From Struthio camelus (Eukaryota > Chordata > Aves > Struthioniformes > Struthionidae), in contig NC_090942.1 of the NCBI RefSeq assembly GCF_040807025.1, forward strand, positions 45,416,911-45,480,910: a stretch of 64,000 bases of DNA. The letters run 5' to 3'. The notes beneath the pieces are model-generated. The model saw only the letters and a program-made list of their open reading frames with translations. It had not been told where the DNA came from and did no database searches. The position numbers were made by a program, and so were the translations under genes. This document shows positions 1 through 13,411 of the stretch, piece by piece; position 1 is the stretch's first letter; each line of letters opens with the position of its first letter.

Positions 1-2542
1 TCCCCTGCTTCCTGCCACTCTCTCATAGTATCTTTATTTTTGTTTTTTTAAACATTGAGAAGGAAAGGTAAGTGAATTAGACCCATCAAATGATGTACCT
101 AATTATTCGCTGTAACCACGAGACCTGTTTACTCCGTCCTCCCGCTAGACCTTTTCCCCAGTTACTCACTCTCAGATCAGACTTTCGGGGTGGAATTACT
201 CTTTCCTGACTTTAGACATTAACCCTTGAGCTAGTCTCCCTCAGTTCGGCCTTATAATCAGTGGAGAGAAATAAGCACTTGAAGGCGTGGCTCGTCTCAT
301 GTATTTTAGATTGCTACGTTGGTATGAAATCAATTGCACCTTAGAAGACCCTCTTTCCTTTCACTGACTATAATGGGAACCCAGATAACTAGCTTAGCAG
401 CAGATAGCCTCATCTTAGATTACATTTGGTCAGATAGATCTTACTGCCGCTTAGGTGGGTATGGCCCCATCAGTTCCTCCATGTTTCTGAACTAAAGCTC
501 TAAACAGAAAGTACCAGGATTTTTCACGAAATTTTGTGATTTTTAAGCTTGCAGAGTTGGCAGTACTGGACAACTATATGTTTACAAAAAGACTTTCACA
601 CAATTGGCCCCTGTAATTCTTTAATTTGTATGCTATAAATAAAACAAAAGTTCTACAAAATCCAGATCACCAGAAGGTGTAATCCCCAAAATGATCTGAT
701 AAAAGAAACTTTTACACTAGTGGTTTGGCTTGATGCTTTAGACATTACAGCTGCCCCTCTTCATCCAGTTTCTAAACGCTGAAGATTAGATTTATGGCCC
801 TACTAACATGGAGGTGAGGAATCATAAGAAAAATAAAATGTTGATTCACATGAAAAGTATGTGCCAAATAAAGCCTTAAATCATTTTATGCAGCCTGTCA
901 TTCAAACATATTTGACTGACATCCAAATTGTAGGACTCGTCTTTCACACAGAAAAAGAAATCTGTTTATTTTTAGGATAATTGGAAAAGCAACAGATTAT
1001 CTTTAAATTAATGAATAGGTCAAGTTGTTTTTATTAGCTTAATAATATTTTCCATTGTCCCTCCCTCCGTAGCACCTATCTTCATTGCCTAATCATTCAC
1101 ATTCTTTATTTTTCTGCATTTGGATGAGTCATGAGGTGCACATTACCGTGATAAATATATCATCCATGCTTCCTTTTACTGTTAACTCAGCTGCGTGATT
1201 CACGCCATAAACCTATTTTACTCATTCCATCCTTTGTCGTTCAGAACCTTGACTCCGTTAAAATCGGAAGTGCGGTGAGAATTGTGTGGTTTTACTTAAA
1301 AGCTAACATAAAGGTTTTGTCTGCTTTACATGTTATAAACCCCGCCTGGCACATTTTTTTCTCTTATACCATTTGTTCACATGAAATCCCAAATGATATT
1401 ATAGCGCGAGCTGAAGAAATACACCTTATATATGGAGGTGAAATTTCCCCTATATGACACTGTTTCACTAACTTGAGTTAATTTAATATTGTAAACGATA
1501 TTTCAGATGCTTTTTCTTTCTTTCTTTTAAAAACACTGCTATATAGGCCACAGTTTCAAGCTCATGTAGGACTATTCTCTAGTGCTATATTAGAAAATCA
1601 GTGCACCTTCTGTGCGGGGCCAACACAGAAGATTACTTGGGGCTTTCTTGCCTGACCCCCAAGGACTGGACTTACATTCACACCGTCACTTAAACGCAGA
1701 GTATGGACTTTGCTTCTCCGATTTTATGTGAGTAGCAAATGCACTTGTAAGAGTCTGAGACTGTAGTGTTTGATGGTCTTGACTGACACGTGTCATTAAA
1801 GCAATATGTAGCTGAGACATAACATTCTAAAGATAATACATCGTTTTGTTTGTGACTGAATAGTAGTGTAACATAAGCGCTTCCTTAAGAGGAAATTGCT
1901 GTAAAATTAAACAAAGAATGCAAGTTGTTTTCTGAGCAATCCTTTGAGAAATGGGAGCTAGTAATAAGAAAAAAAGGCCTATTTCCAGGCTCCATCTTGA
2001 AATTAAATCACTCTTTTGCCAAGTTTATGAGCCTGGAACTCAAAGGTGCATAAAGTGATTAATCACCGGTTAATGACGAGATGGAGAGAAAATTGCGAGG
2101 TCTTCCAGAAGAGAACAAAAAAAAAACACATGCTCATGCTATGGGAGTGGCCGAAAGCAAAAAAAACCTTTTTCAGCTTCCGAGCAACAGTGAGCTTTAG
2201 AAAAGGCTAGCAAGTGCGGAGACTGTTTCTTGTAGCTACAGGACGTGCTTTTTTTTCTGAAAGAAAAAAACAGTCAATCACATGAAATATTTTGCCCACT
2301 GATATCCAATAACCAGTGGCCTTCCTATCCATTCAGGGCTGGAGGCAACTCAGATGCTTTTGGAAGGGGCGCTGCAGGGGTGCAATCTTCTGAGGTGAGA
2401 GCATGTGCTATGAAGATCAGTGTACGAACGTAGTTGTGAGGGAAGCTTCCTTAGCCAGCTTTTCCCTGATAAATATCTGTTGCTCCTAAGGGACCAGACC
2501 TACAGGTACTGAATGCACATCTGCTAAGGTAACCAGACTGAA

Positions 2543-2579
2543 TAGCCCTAGACCAGTTCTTGATCTAGCCCTAGACCAG
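2543..2579. repeat. Direct repeat tagccctagaccag, two copies 23 bp apart
   Basis: Copies at 2543-2556 and 2566-2579 are identical over 14 bp. Confidence 0.7.
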
Positions 2580-2636
2580 GAAATTGCATAAAAAATTGTG
2601 TGAGTGTTGTCTTTTTCAGGCATGCAAATGGAAATG

Positions 2637-2672
2637 TTACCATTAACTTCAGTGGGTCAAGAACCTCATCAT
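2637..2672 (+). repeat. Ancient dispersed-repeat fragment (attaacttcagtggg type)
   Basis: Contains ttaccattaacttcagtggg, a motif also seen at 4.65-4.72, 47.15-47.21 and 54.58-54.63 kb and widespread in sauropsid DNA. Family name not assigned. Confidence 0.45.
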
Positions 2673-2824
2673 AGGTACACTAATTAAGGCAGCCACTGTG
2701 AAATGCTCTTTAAATGTGATCTGACCAGGGATCTTTGAACATCCTTGGCAGGCATTTCACTCCAGGTGTGAAGAGCAATAAAATCCAATTGTCCTTTCTG
2801 ATTCAAGGATGGAAGTCAGAGTAA

Positions 2825-2861
2825 GTCAGTATTTTGACGCGGAGTATGTCAGTATTTTGAC
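2825..2861. repeat. Direct repeat gtcagtattttgac, two copies 23 bp apart
   Basis: Copies at 2825-2838 and 2848-2861 are identical over 14 bp. Confidence 0.7.
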
Positions 2862-4649
2862 ATAATTCCAATTTCTAGGGTTAATTTTAATACGAAGATG
2901 AAACAAGAAAATTGTGTGCTACTTGAAGAGCTGCTTTCTCTGGAAATCTAGTATTATAGCGTAAAGCTAAAGAAAGAGAGCAGGGCTATCTAAGTACTTC
3001 TTGTCCTGTTTTACTGTGGTTATCAACTGAGAGCTACTGTGTAAGCATCGCAGCACGGTCACTTGTGCCAGTACAGCTTAAATGTCTGGAGCTTTTTTCT
3101 ATTTTTCAGAATGACCACTGTCTGCTTACTCTTGCTTCAGGGGTAAAAGCAAAAGCAGCATTTCCATACTTACGAGTTAAACTGCCCCTGTGACGCCTCT
3201 TCAGCCTTTCTCACAGACACCCTTTTGGTGCCGGGCCGTGAGCTTTCTTCCCTCTCAAGGTGGAAATTCGGCATTCTCCCACCCACAGCCCCGACTCCTT
3301 CGGCACTCAGCCACATTTCCACAGCAGGTCCAACTGGATCTGGCATCTACAGGAGACTGCCCTTCAGCAGCTGGGAACTGGCAGGTAAGCGGAGTGACTG
3401 AGAAAGACTTCTCCCAAGCAAAATATGCCTTATCCATAGGAACAGAGCACTCAGGGAGAAAAATGTTAAAGTAACAATCAGCAATGTCTGTCTTAAAACT
3501 TAGGGAGGCCTAACCCTTCCTAGGCAGCCCCTTTCTGGGGACTGATACTTAAGATTTTTCTGGATGGACATGCCTCTGAAGAACTTGACATTTCTTAGCC
3601 TCAGAGCACATATCTTTTTATAATCAGTCAGCCCCTCTGCTTTCTGTGTCCACAAACTCTTCTTGCCAAATTCATCTGGTGAGGAAACTAATGGACAACG
3701 GAAACATTCCTCTGACTGTCCTGCTTCACGTCCTGCCTGCTGCATATCAGCATGAGAGTACTCTCGGTTTCTAAAACTGAGCTGCCTCGTTATTAACAGG
3801 CTCATTTACCAGGACACTGAGCTAGCAAATCAGATGCACACAACTTGCCTGTCTGTGCTGTCTCCAAACTCTGCCTTCCTGCAGGATGTGCTCTTCCCTC
3901 CAAGGTCAATGCAGGTAACTTACTGTGTAAGTATTGGTAGGCGGCTGGCTATCTGCTGTTATGCTGCTCATTGCACTGGGAATCTGTGGAAAGCTCTTGA
4001 AAGGCTTAACCTCGCTGTTTTAACAGAGCCTGCCATGAGAACGGCAGATGCAACACTGCAAAAAGAGAATACAGTGTCTCCCAAGATCTCTATAGCCAAA
4101 TTTAAAACTGTTCAGAAATCTTCTTGTTCAGTGTTTCATTTAAATATTAGTTGGAAATAGAACAATTATTCTATAATTTACAGGTACTGGGTAATCTAGA
4201 AAGCATTCATAAATGCAGAGCAACCTAGTTAAAGTAGTATATATTTATTTAGCAAAATCAAAACTCCTACTTCATTCATTTTGTGTGTTTTAAAATTCTG
4301 TACATTAAATATGAATGGTATTACCTAAAGATATAATCTAAGGACATCTTTTTCTTCAGAACTGAGTCTACTATCTTGATTCAAGAAGTAAATTAAATAC
4401 TTCAGAATATAGACTAGCCTTCTGAATATAGAAAAAAATTGGGTGGGACAAATATTTGCTGCATCTTGTGTTACTTGTAGGGAGTAGTTGCTTTTCCTCT
4501 GTCATCGCAAATGATATAAACATGTTATTACTTGTTTGCTGTCATACAGACTAGAAATAAAATTATTATCTATTTAATATGTGCCCCTCCTGCTGGATCT
4601 CACATTTCAGTCCAATAAATTTAAGACTTACTCTCAACTTTCCTGCTAT

Positions 4650-4722
4650 GGGTTAAATCTCAGCCCCACAAATGTCAGTGGGAGTTTTGCCATTAACTTT
4701 AATTGGGACCAGGATTTCATTC
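4650..4722 (+). repeat. Ancient dispersed-repeat fragment
   Basis: Best copy in the window: aatgtcagtgggagttttgc followed by cattaactttaattgggacc and aggatttca. The two halves (tcagtggga / cattaactt-aattggga) are related to each other, typical of this old repeat. Confidence 0.6.
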
Positions 4723-6097
4723 AATGAATGTTTCTTGGAGAAGACCTTAAATACTGTGTTAAAAAGCAAATGAAAGAAATCTCTCAACCTACAAATATGT
4801 ATGGCATTCATTTCTATCCTAATGCAAGATGACTTAGTCAATACCCAGAGGCAGTTAAATTAAGCTTGGTTAGAGCTTTTACTTGCTGCTAAAAATTCAG
4901 CAACTCACATCTAGAATAGATTTTGTTTTTACTAAGACAGAAACAGTCTCCAGATATTTAACTTGTGACATAGCTATGATAGTTATTTGAGATCGTTCAT
5001 CAGTCTATAGTAGCTGTCTGGAGCTGCCAATGTCAGAAGCTGGTTATCTAGATTAGAAGCCCTTGTTATTGTGCTAGAAAAACACATAAGGTTCTGTGGA
5101 AGGCATAACATGCAGGCATTTTTCCTGACAAAACAAATGAATACATTAGCTAAGGATGTCTGTCTTAAAGAGAAAAGTTGTCGCTTCAGTGACAGCTGAT
5201 CAGTAGTGCTCTTGTAGCTAAAGAAATTCAGTTGCCGCTTGCCAGCATTAAGATTAGTAACTTCTTAATACACTGAACAGTAGCATTTTGAATTTGGAAA
5301 TGAAATCAATAATACTGCAGCCTATATGTACCGTATATACACAACATTTAACAGCTGCCATCTTGCTAACCATTATACTTTCGATTGGAATAGGAAGAGC
5401 ATAATGCAAACATTAAATGAAAAACGGTCTGGCTAATTCTGTGAAAGCTTTTCAGCAGAAATGCAAACTCAGATCATCAGAGTGGCTAAGAGAGAGTTCA
5501 GTGCAGCACCCAGGGTGTGAAAAAATGGCTCTAAGCCAACTTCATTTTCTCCTGATCTTGGAACCCTGTCGGGGCTGGTGTATAGAAAGGAGCTTAAAGG
5601 CTAGTGTAGATGCCAGCAGTCTCAAAGGGCTATTTTAGTAGCCAGGATTATTAGGGCATAAAGGAACCACAAAGCCCCTGCTTTCTGACTGTCTCGTGCC
5701 AAAAGCATGCAGAGTGGGAGCAGCAGAAGACGCTTATAGCATACGAGGCTTTTACTGCTCAAGGTGAATCTCTTCTTGACCGGCTCCTCCAGGACCCGAG
5801 ACTCATGCACATCTGCCTCAGTTTCCCAGTGGACTGCTATTATAGTTTTGGGGAGACAGCTAAAGTGCTGCAGATGATTACGTTTTAAAGGCATGATGCC
5901 GACAAATTAAATTCAAAGTCTTAGCAGGGCCCTTCCAAATGGCAGCTCTCCAGGGCCAGACAGTTATAGCAGTAAGTTCTATAAATCTTTTCAGAAGCTC
6001 CTTGGGCTTCAAATACTTCCAACATTTCGTCATTCCCTTTAAACAGGGAAAACTGCCCAATCCCTTTTTGGAGGCCAGTATAATTATACTCTTGGAA

Positions 6098-6112
6098 AAT
6101 AATAATAATAAA
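6098..6112. repeat. AAT trinucleotide microsatellite
   Basis: About five AAT units followed by an A run. Confidence 0.75.
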
Positions 6113-8041
6113 AAAGTTTAAAACTCAGAAGACTGCAGGTTGCGCCAAGTAATAGAATTAGTTAATTCTCACAGTAAATACTAGCAAAAATATTAATGCA
6201 ATGGCTGTCTTAGATGCACTCTTGTGAATTTATGTTGATGCAAACAAGTGCAAAATAAGACTTCGAGAGATTTGAGACTCTTTGTACTCAGGAAGAAATT
6301 TAATTCCAGATATAAAACTTCTGTGAAGCTATTTTACATGTCTCATTGTATAATGTTCATTTCTTTATTTAAACATGTCCCAGACAAAACTAACTGAACA
6401 AAGTGTTGTGTTCCCTGCTTCCTTTTCCTCTGTCACAGTTGTTTGCTATGGCTATCAGAAACTCTCCAGAAATTCAATAGATTAAGACTGCACAATTGTT
6501 CCATCCATGTTAATTAGCATTCTATATTATTTTGGAGAAATAAATGTGGATACAAGTGCTAAAGAAGCCCCTGCAATCTTCAGCTATCTAACTGATCATA
6601 TTATTACAGCAAAAAGCTCACAAGACAGGTCACAAGACAGTATGAGCTATCTGCTCACACAGTTGGATTAGTCCTTGAATGATTCCAATAAAATATCACT
6701 CACTTGTTCTAGAAGGAAAACTCTTCTGTGAACTTATACCGTACAGTAAAGCCTCCAATGAAGGCGTGCCTTTTTTCTGTCATGACTGATGTCATCTTGA
6801 TAAAAATGAACATCCCTCCTCACACATTGTACTTCTTACAATTGTTTCTAATATAGACCTAAAATAAAAAAGAACTCCGATAGAACCTGAGACAGCTTCA
6901 CATGTCTGCAGCAGAGGAAGAGAGTCAAACTAACGAAGATTCAAAAAGAAAATAAAAGGAAGTATTAATCCAGCAAATTGAACAAATTCATGTACTGTGT
7001 TTGGATCCAGTTATGTTTCGCAGACTCTCAGAATACCTTCACTTGGCAAGGCATTAAGATGACTATCACTCTTAATTTACTCTTTACATTGATGCATGAA
7101 GGTGATTTTTGTGCCCACACAACGTCCTAACCGAATTAACTCATCTGCCACAAAGTCCTCTCCTATGCTTATGTGGAAAAAAGGAGAAAGATTTAGTGCC
7201 ATTTACACCACCTTAACTGAACACTTATATAAATAGCCTGCTGAGTTTTTGCCAGGTTCAGGAAGATGATAATCATAGAAAAAAAGGAGGCCCAAAGGAC
7301 TATTGGACATGCAAGACATTTCCTAAAGCACCTAATATTGTTGAACAGTTCAGAATTTCAATTTAAACTACTTCTTCTCTAGATTTGTGGTGCAATCTGA
7401 AAGAGAAGCTTTGTGATTGCTAAAAAGAGAAACGTCTTATCTGGGAGCCAGCAGATTGTAACTGGAAGAAGCACACCGGTGTGAGTGTGAAGGGCGTGTG
7501 GTTGCCATTTCAGCACTTTCTCGTTGTGGGGCTGATGAAGGCAGAGCCGAGGTGAGGCCCATGCAGGCAGCAGACATGGGGATGGGAGGATGGAGCTGAG
7601 GAAGGGGACACTGCAGTGAAGCACAAGTTGGATAGTGGGCTTCAGGGAGAAGAGCGGCAGTGGCAAAGAGCAGGGCCAAGCTGGAAAAGATCAGATAGCC
7701 TCAATTTTAAATAGTGGTTAGTTATGCATTGGGTTATTTTGTCAATGAAGAAGTTGTATGAACTTCTATGACATAAAAAAATGCACATTTTTAGCAAAGT
7801 CTCAACATGACTTGCATAGCACTTTAAAAAACAAAGTTTATATTTTAAAGAGAAATACTTAAGCAGCCTGAACCAATGTGTATGACCTGTGAGCAAAAAG
7901 GAGCTCATGCTGTTAGAGTACTTAAATACTGAATCATTTCTCATATTCTGTGCCAGATGATCATTCAAATCTATAGAAGTTGTACCAGTATGATCTGATA
8001 CATCAAGAGGCAAGCGGGTTACCTCAGTAATCCTGATCTTA

Positions 8042-8272
8042 TCAGAATACAGAAGCTATGGTAAGAAAGCGTCTCACTTCTCTGTTCAAGGTGTTATTTC
8101 CCAAAGTATTTTCCCAGTGTTCCCTTCCCAGATCAACTTTTCTGTTCATTGCCTGCCACTTTCTCGACGCAATTAGCATGTCCCAGCGTAATTCCTCCAG
8201 TTCATTATCTGAGCATAGCTTTAGCTGCCGTTCCAGTAGCCTAAAGGCTATTGCAGACACCAAGTGAGCCAT
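8042..8272 (-). other. Unrecognised 76-codon open frame, possibly an old exon or transposon scrap
   Basis: Minus-strand frame rich in charged residues (contains LERQLKLCSDNELEELRW and NRKVDLGREHWENTLG) unlike the low-complexity frames around it. No known family recognised, no flanking splice sites that I trust, and the + strand is also open across it. It abuts the possible repeat at 8275-8400, so a repeat-derived origin is likely. Confidence 0.25.
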
Positions 8273-8274
8273 TC

Positions 8275-8400
8275 GATTGCCTGACTTAGGTGCCTGATGT
8301 CATCTGAGACGCTCTGGGGAACCCAGGACACCCACCTGAGACTGATAACGCAGGGCCTACTGGAAACCTACATCCCTTTCGAGTGGCAGGTGGAGATGAC
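8275..8400. repeat. Possible dispersed repeat with ttaggtgcctgatgtca motif
   Basis: Contains the reverse-sense relative of the 26.4 kb motif and then gggaacccaggacacccacc. Resembles old sauropsid repeats in wording; extent unclear. Confidence 0.35.
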
Positions 8401-9649
8401 CTTCGGTTCATCTGAAGTTACAAAAGATGCCTATATTTGGGTAACTGAACTGAGCCTGAGCAGCTGATTCCTGAGCATACTATTGCACTGTGGAAGACTC
8501 AGTTGAAATATAGAACAGTGTTTTCATGCCTGGTTAACTTTCCCTGATGCTGTACGTCTCTTCTTGCGGTCTGTTTTCTGAAAAGCAGTTAACAGGTTAT
8601 TATGAATTATTATTGTAAATGGTTATTTACACATGTATTCGTTCTCTGTACAGAACATATGCATCGATCAGCTTCTAAGCTTGGTTTTCAGTATCCATAG
8701 AAACTGAAGAAGAGTAAAAATGGCATTGCTTATTGCCTGCTTCTCTTTCTGATCTTGAAAGAATTCCCCAATCTGTAATGCTATTTTGTATTTCATTGGC
8801 AAGTACTTCTGACGGACTTTCACGTCAAATGCCGTGTGTAACTTAACAACCATTATCCATTACCTCAGGTTTTAGCATCTGGTATTGCAACTGCAGCAGC
8901 GGTTCAGTGTGGTCCTGTTGTTTTACTTCACCGTGCTCACTGAAAAAAAACTTCGCTTTCCTCGGTCACCCCTTCCACCCTATGACTAGATGTCTTCATG
9001 TACTGTGTTTTGACTTCATAGTTGTACTGTTTTTCATAGCTTGCTACATACCTTCCTTTCTTGATTGCTACTGCAAATTATGTTTGTGGGAGGAAATAGA
9101 TGGCAAAGTACCGATGTTAGAAAACTACTTGGCATCTCAAAGCTGTTCCTATGGCAACTGAGGCCTACCGAGGTGCTAGAGCATCTATGCAACCTTATAT
9201 AGCTCTTAAGTATGGTATTTGTGCAAACATGGATCTTTTTAAAAATACCGCATCATACCATTTTTTTCTGTTAAACTTCATACCTACACATGAACATGTG
9301 CTCAGTATTTTTAGGAGCATACTTCCCTTGATACCATGAGTAAGTCATTACTTAATTATGGTTTTGGGATAGCCATTGCCATACCAAATTACTACTGGGA
9401 TTTACAAAATTAGACCATATTAATATCAGAAAAGGAGGTAGTATTCATACATATTCAAGTATGTTATCTTGAATAACGTGAGTTGTTTTTAATGAAATGT
9501 GGATGTAAGTACCTAGGATTCAAAACACCCTTTATTTTCCTTAACAGCTTTATAAATATATAAATGTAGTTAAAAAGTTAATCTTGTATTTTCCTGACTG
9601 AGCTGCCTCATTGGAATAGATTAGAAAATCCTGGTCTAGTCCAGGAGCC

Positions 9650-10210
9650 TTGTGTGCAACTCGAGGTTTGTTAGTTATGGCTGGAGTATTTCTGGCCGAG
9701 CATGCCACCTCTGGCTGGCCCTGGCTTTAAGCTGGAGCACGGTCCTGCTACCGGAGCGCAGCGTGATGCTGCCTGTGGGTCCTACGTGGTGCAGAGGGGA
9801 CAACCCAGGGAGAGCAGTGTGATCAGTCGCTCCCTTCGCCAAGAGGTGATGTGTTCCCTTACCAGCACAATTCCTCGCAGACACAGCACTTATGCACACA
9901 TATATACGGCCGTACGCCAAACTGCCCGGGTGATCCGGGTTGAGGGAGATCAGTCCTTGCTCCAGAGATGCTGGAGCAAGCTGCCACAAATAGTGGCAGT
10001 TGTGGTACCACCTGTATGCACGTGGCTTCTTTATATCCTTGGTGCCTGCATGCTGTTAGGCCACAAGTTTGAGCCAGACCTGACTAACCCTCATGTGGCC
10101 AAGGGTGTGTGAGTAGGACCCCAAGGCCCGGCCAGATCACCCTTCATCCAGATCCCATGGCTCGGTTTGCGTGAAGCAGCTGGCAGGGTGCGCACGGTGA
10201 GAGAGGCATT
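9650..10210. other. GC-richer island in AT-rich DNA, no gene assigned
   Basis: GC content and CpG count rise here, with a 136-codon + frame (9702-10112) and an opposite frame. No domain is recognised. Could be an old repeat/LTR or an unannotated RNA gene. Confidence 0.4.
9956..9980. repeat. Perfect 10-bp hairpin
   Basis: cttgctccag at 9956-9965 pairs exactly with ctggagcaag at 9971-9980 around agatg. Confidence 0.7.
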
Positions 10211-12442
10211 CGTCTAATGTGTCGGGTGAAGGGAATTTTCCATATTAATCTATTTCTAGAATATACTTAGCTCTTCCCTTTTCTGAGCCATGCTTCCTCT
10301 GTGCTCTCATGGGACTTGCCTTTTCCCAGCAGGCAAGGTGGTGGTTCTGCGTCTTTTGCCTTTCTGTGCACCAAGCCTTTGTAATGCATGCAAGCTACAA
10401 AAAAAAAAAAAGGTTCCCTGGTGCTTCAGCTGGCACATTGTTCCAAGCTGTTTCCACTTCAGTAGTGATCATCAAGATTTAACATTCGAAATTTTCATCC
10501 TGAGAAATACAAACAAGAATCTTGTCAGTAAAAATGAACAGCCATACAAGGAGTTTCACGATACAATGATTTTTAAAGTAATAATTACTTTCTAATGCTC
10601 TTCACTGAAGAATTTACTATTAATAGGATCTCTCAGGCTTTCTTTTAGGGCCTTCTTTTGTTAATGCAATTCAGATACGACTAAGTAATAAAACAATCCA
10701 TCATCTTTTGTCAATGGGGTCCTTAAAGTGCCATTTCGGACTGTGCACCCGAGTGGAGGAGTGCAGTCCCCTCTAACGTGTTCACATACCATCCTTCACT
10801 GAATATCCCAAGGGAAAGAACCCAGGTGAAGGTCTGCCCCGAAACCTTTCCTGCTTTCGGACTGTATTCTTTTCACAAGCTGTTCTGCTGCTATTGTCCT
10901 CAGTTACTGTGATAGGATACAGAAGAAAGGGTAATTCTCAGAGCGATTTGTTTAGATATACAGAAGTAGAAGGCACCTTCCCAGACAGTAAGTGCCATCC
11001 TCTACTGTCGCAAGCACTGGAGCAGAAATTTTTCTACATGTAAAGAGCAAAAGGCCTTAAAAATCAAGGTTTTGTTTTATAAGCACAAAGCAAAAGTGAC
11101 ATCCGGTGGCCTGCAAATCCAGGCAGAACGTTTGGAGTACCTATTATAAAAGCACATAAGAATTTTTCAGAGGCAATTTCATCTTTTTGCTGACTCCCAT
11201 GAATTTGCAGTCCAGTGTTCACTTCTATGACGTTCTAATTTGACTTAAAAAATAAAATCATTATGCTAGCGTTGTGAACAAGCTTGTTTTGAACATAGAA
11301 GTTTCTCAATAACAGTGCAGTGAGTGAGAAAATAACATTTAAAAATTGTGCAAAAGGTCAAGGAGGAGAAAGCTTAACTTTTTGGGGAACGGAATTCTTC
11401 ATTCTTGACGCCGAACCTACTGAATGCTTTGTAAGTGTTTTCTAAAGTTGTTTGTACATAATTTGTAGACATTTGTATATGCAATTTTATAAACGTAAGT
11501 AAATAGTGAGCTCACAAAAAATTTGCCTTCTGGCTAAACATTTCCCTGACCATTCCGCAAAGAGGTGCTGATTCCACACTGTGCTAATCATTTCCTACAA
11601 CGTGGTAAAACCCACCGGAGGAAAGGTCCTTCCCTGAGGCATGAGTCCATGTAGCTCTCACTGAAGCTAACCAGAAGGTCTGAGCAAAACTGGAATAGCC
11701 AAGCAAATATAAAGCACAGTCATATGAGTGAAACAAACTCCCATGAGTAGCATCAGTAGCCACTACCCTGAAACCAGGGCAGACAGACTGTGACATTTTG
11801 CAAACTCCAACTATTACACTGTGCTCTTGACCTCCCCTATTAAGCTAAACTGGGCAGTCTACAGGCAAATTTTGAAGGAACAAACCTACTCATATAACTC
11901 TAACAATACATCTCTGTCCAGAACTGCTCACGGTCCTTCTTTTCTTTTTTTTTTTTTGTAAAGACACTATCACTAGTAGGATAGGTGGCTTTCAATTGCT
12001 GGACCTCTGCCTTCTTGTAGTAAAGACTATAAACATACACAGTGAAGCCCAGAAAATAAATGGGAGAAAGCAAGGGAATACAACCAAAAGATGGAGACAC
12101 ACATGGAAGGGAACAGAAAAAATGACAATCAAAACAACAGAAGCAAGCATCATTGCAAAGGAGGGAAGCCCATAGGGTTGGTTTGTCAACTTTCCTGGAG
12201 CAACCACTAGTACCAGGAACACTATCTGAACACCACCGCTGATTCATCCTTTGCTCGTAGTAAACTAAGTCAGGTAATAACCACTTCCGCTGACTCTCTC
12301 TCTCTCTTAGAGTTCTCTAGCCATCATATTGGAGGCAGTTTCAGAGGCAAACAGACTATCACATCAGTTTTCACTTGTAATTCAGATTTACCTAAACGAA
12401 CAGGCCTGTCAGTGTTCAATAACTTTAAAAAAATATTTTTAA

Positions 12443-12489
12443 AAGTAGCTCAAGAAAAGTTAGAAAATGCTAACTTTTTTGAGCTACTT
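12443..12489. repeat. Near-perfect 20-bp inverted repeat (hairpin)
   Basis: Arms 12443-12463 and 12470-12489 pair over 20 bp with one bulged G, around a 6-nt loop. Contains aagtagctcaa in each arm. The stem is shorter than a usual pre-miRNA. Confidence 0.8.
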
Positions 12490-12853
12490 CGAGGTCAAGA
12501 GGCTCTAGGGTATACATATTTTAAGCAGACTAACAGTCCAAATCTGGAAAGATTTCTAGTCAAAAAAAAAAAAAATTGCATGGAAGGAGTGTGGTGAGGA
12601 AGTGAGAGAAGTCCCTTCTGAACATTTAAAGAAATATAGATATCCTCCCTTCCAGTTTATGCCTCCTTAGCAGAAACAGTCAGCTACAGACCTAGAATAT
12701 TTGGGAAGAAGCTAAACCAATGCTAGTGGCTCTTGTCCTTATTCATGGGATAATAGGAAATAGAAATTGAGATTCTTCTGTGGTTGCTATTGCAGCTATA
12801 TTTGCTGAAGAAGTACATTTGACAAGGGTTTGGTACTTTTCCATTAAAAAAAC

Positions 12854-12898
12854 ATATATATATATATATATATATATGTATATGTGTATATATATATA
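12854..12898. repeat. AT dinucleotide microsatellite
   Basis: (AT)n with a gtatatgtgt interruption. Confidence 0.9.
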
Positions 12899-13411
12899 CC
12901 GTCCCCTCTCTACTAACACATTAATCAGGCACCTCTGCAATCAACCTTTTCTCAGGTGGACATTCTTGCTTGGGAATCTTGCATTTGCAATATAAAGCTA
13001 AAAGAGGAAAGAGAGTTTAACTAGGACACAGCCACCACATTTGGCGGTGTTCCCTTTGAATATTTTTCTAAGGATTTTCTCCATATGAGTTTTGAGCACA
13101 AACGCCAAATGACAGGCACAAGAAAGAGATTGAGCTGATAACACTGTGCAACAGTTTTTTCTACTATTTTGGCTGCCTGTGGTACACAAAAAAAACATTT
13201 TTCACTTGATTAAAATGGCAGAAAGTAAAAAAAGGCACTAATCTTTGTTTTTAATGAAACGGATCAAAATAAATCATCCGCATGTTTATGTTTTCATTTC
13301 ATATTCCACTAGCCGAATGGGGTCTCAGAAGCGCTGTGTTGCAATGTGCAATATCTCTAATGAGGTAGCAATTTTTTTGCAGGTATCGCCTCGTTCTATC
13401 TGGCCGCCTTA

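Larger units (their letters stand above)
1..8040. other. Intergenic, AT-rich; no gene seen
   Basis: Apart from the small repeats listed at 2.5-2.9, 4.65 and 6.1 kb, I see only short open frames with no recognisable protein and no consistent splice chain on either strand. No tRNA-like or other structured RNA gene was recognised. Confidence 0.7.
10290..13380. other. Intergenic; microsatellite and hairpin only
   Basis: Holds the hairpin at 12.44 kb and AT repeat at 12.85 kb. Open frames are short and, near 11.9-12.2 kb, hydrophobic from purine/pyrimidine bias. No gene supported. Confidence 0.6.

Noticed and set aside
3190-4160. Frames of about 94-108 codons on both strands at 3.2-4.2 kb.
   Set aside because: No recognisable protein, no splice chain, and overlapping frames on both strands.
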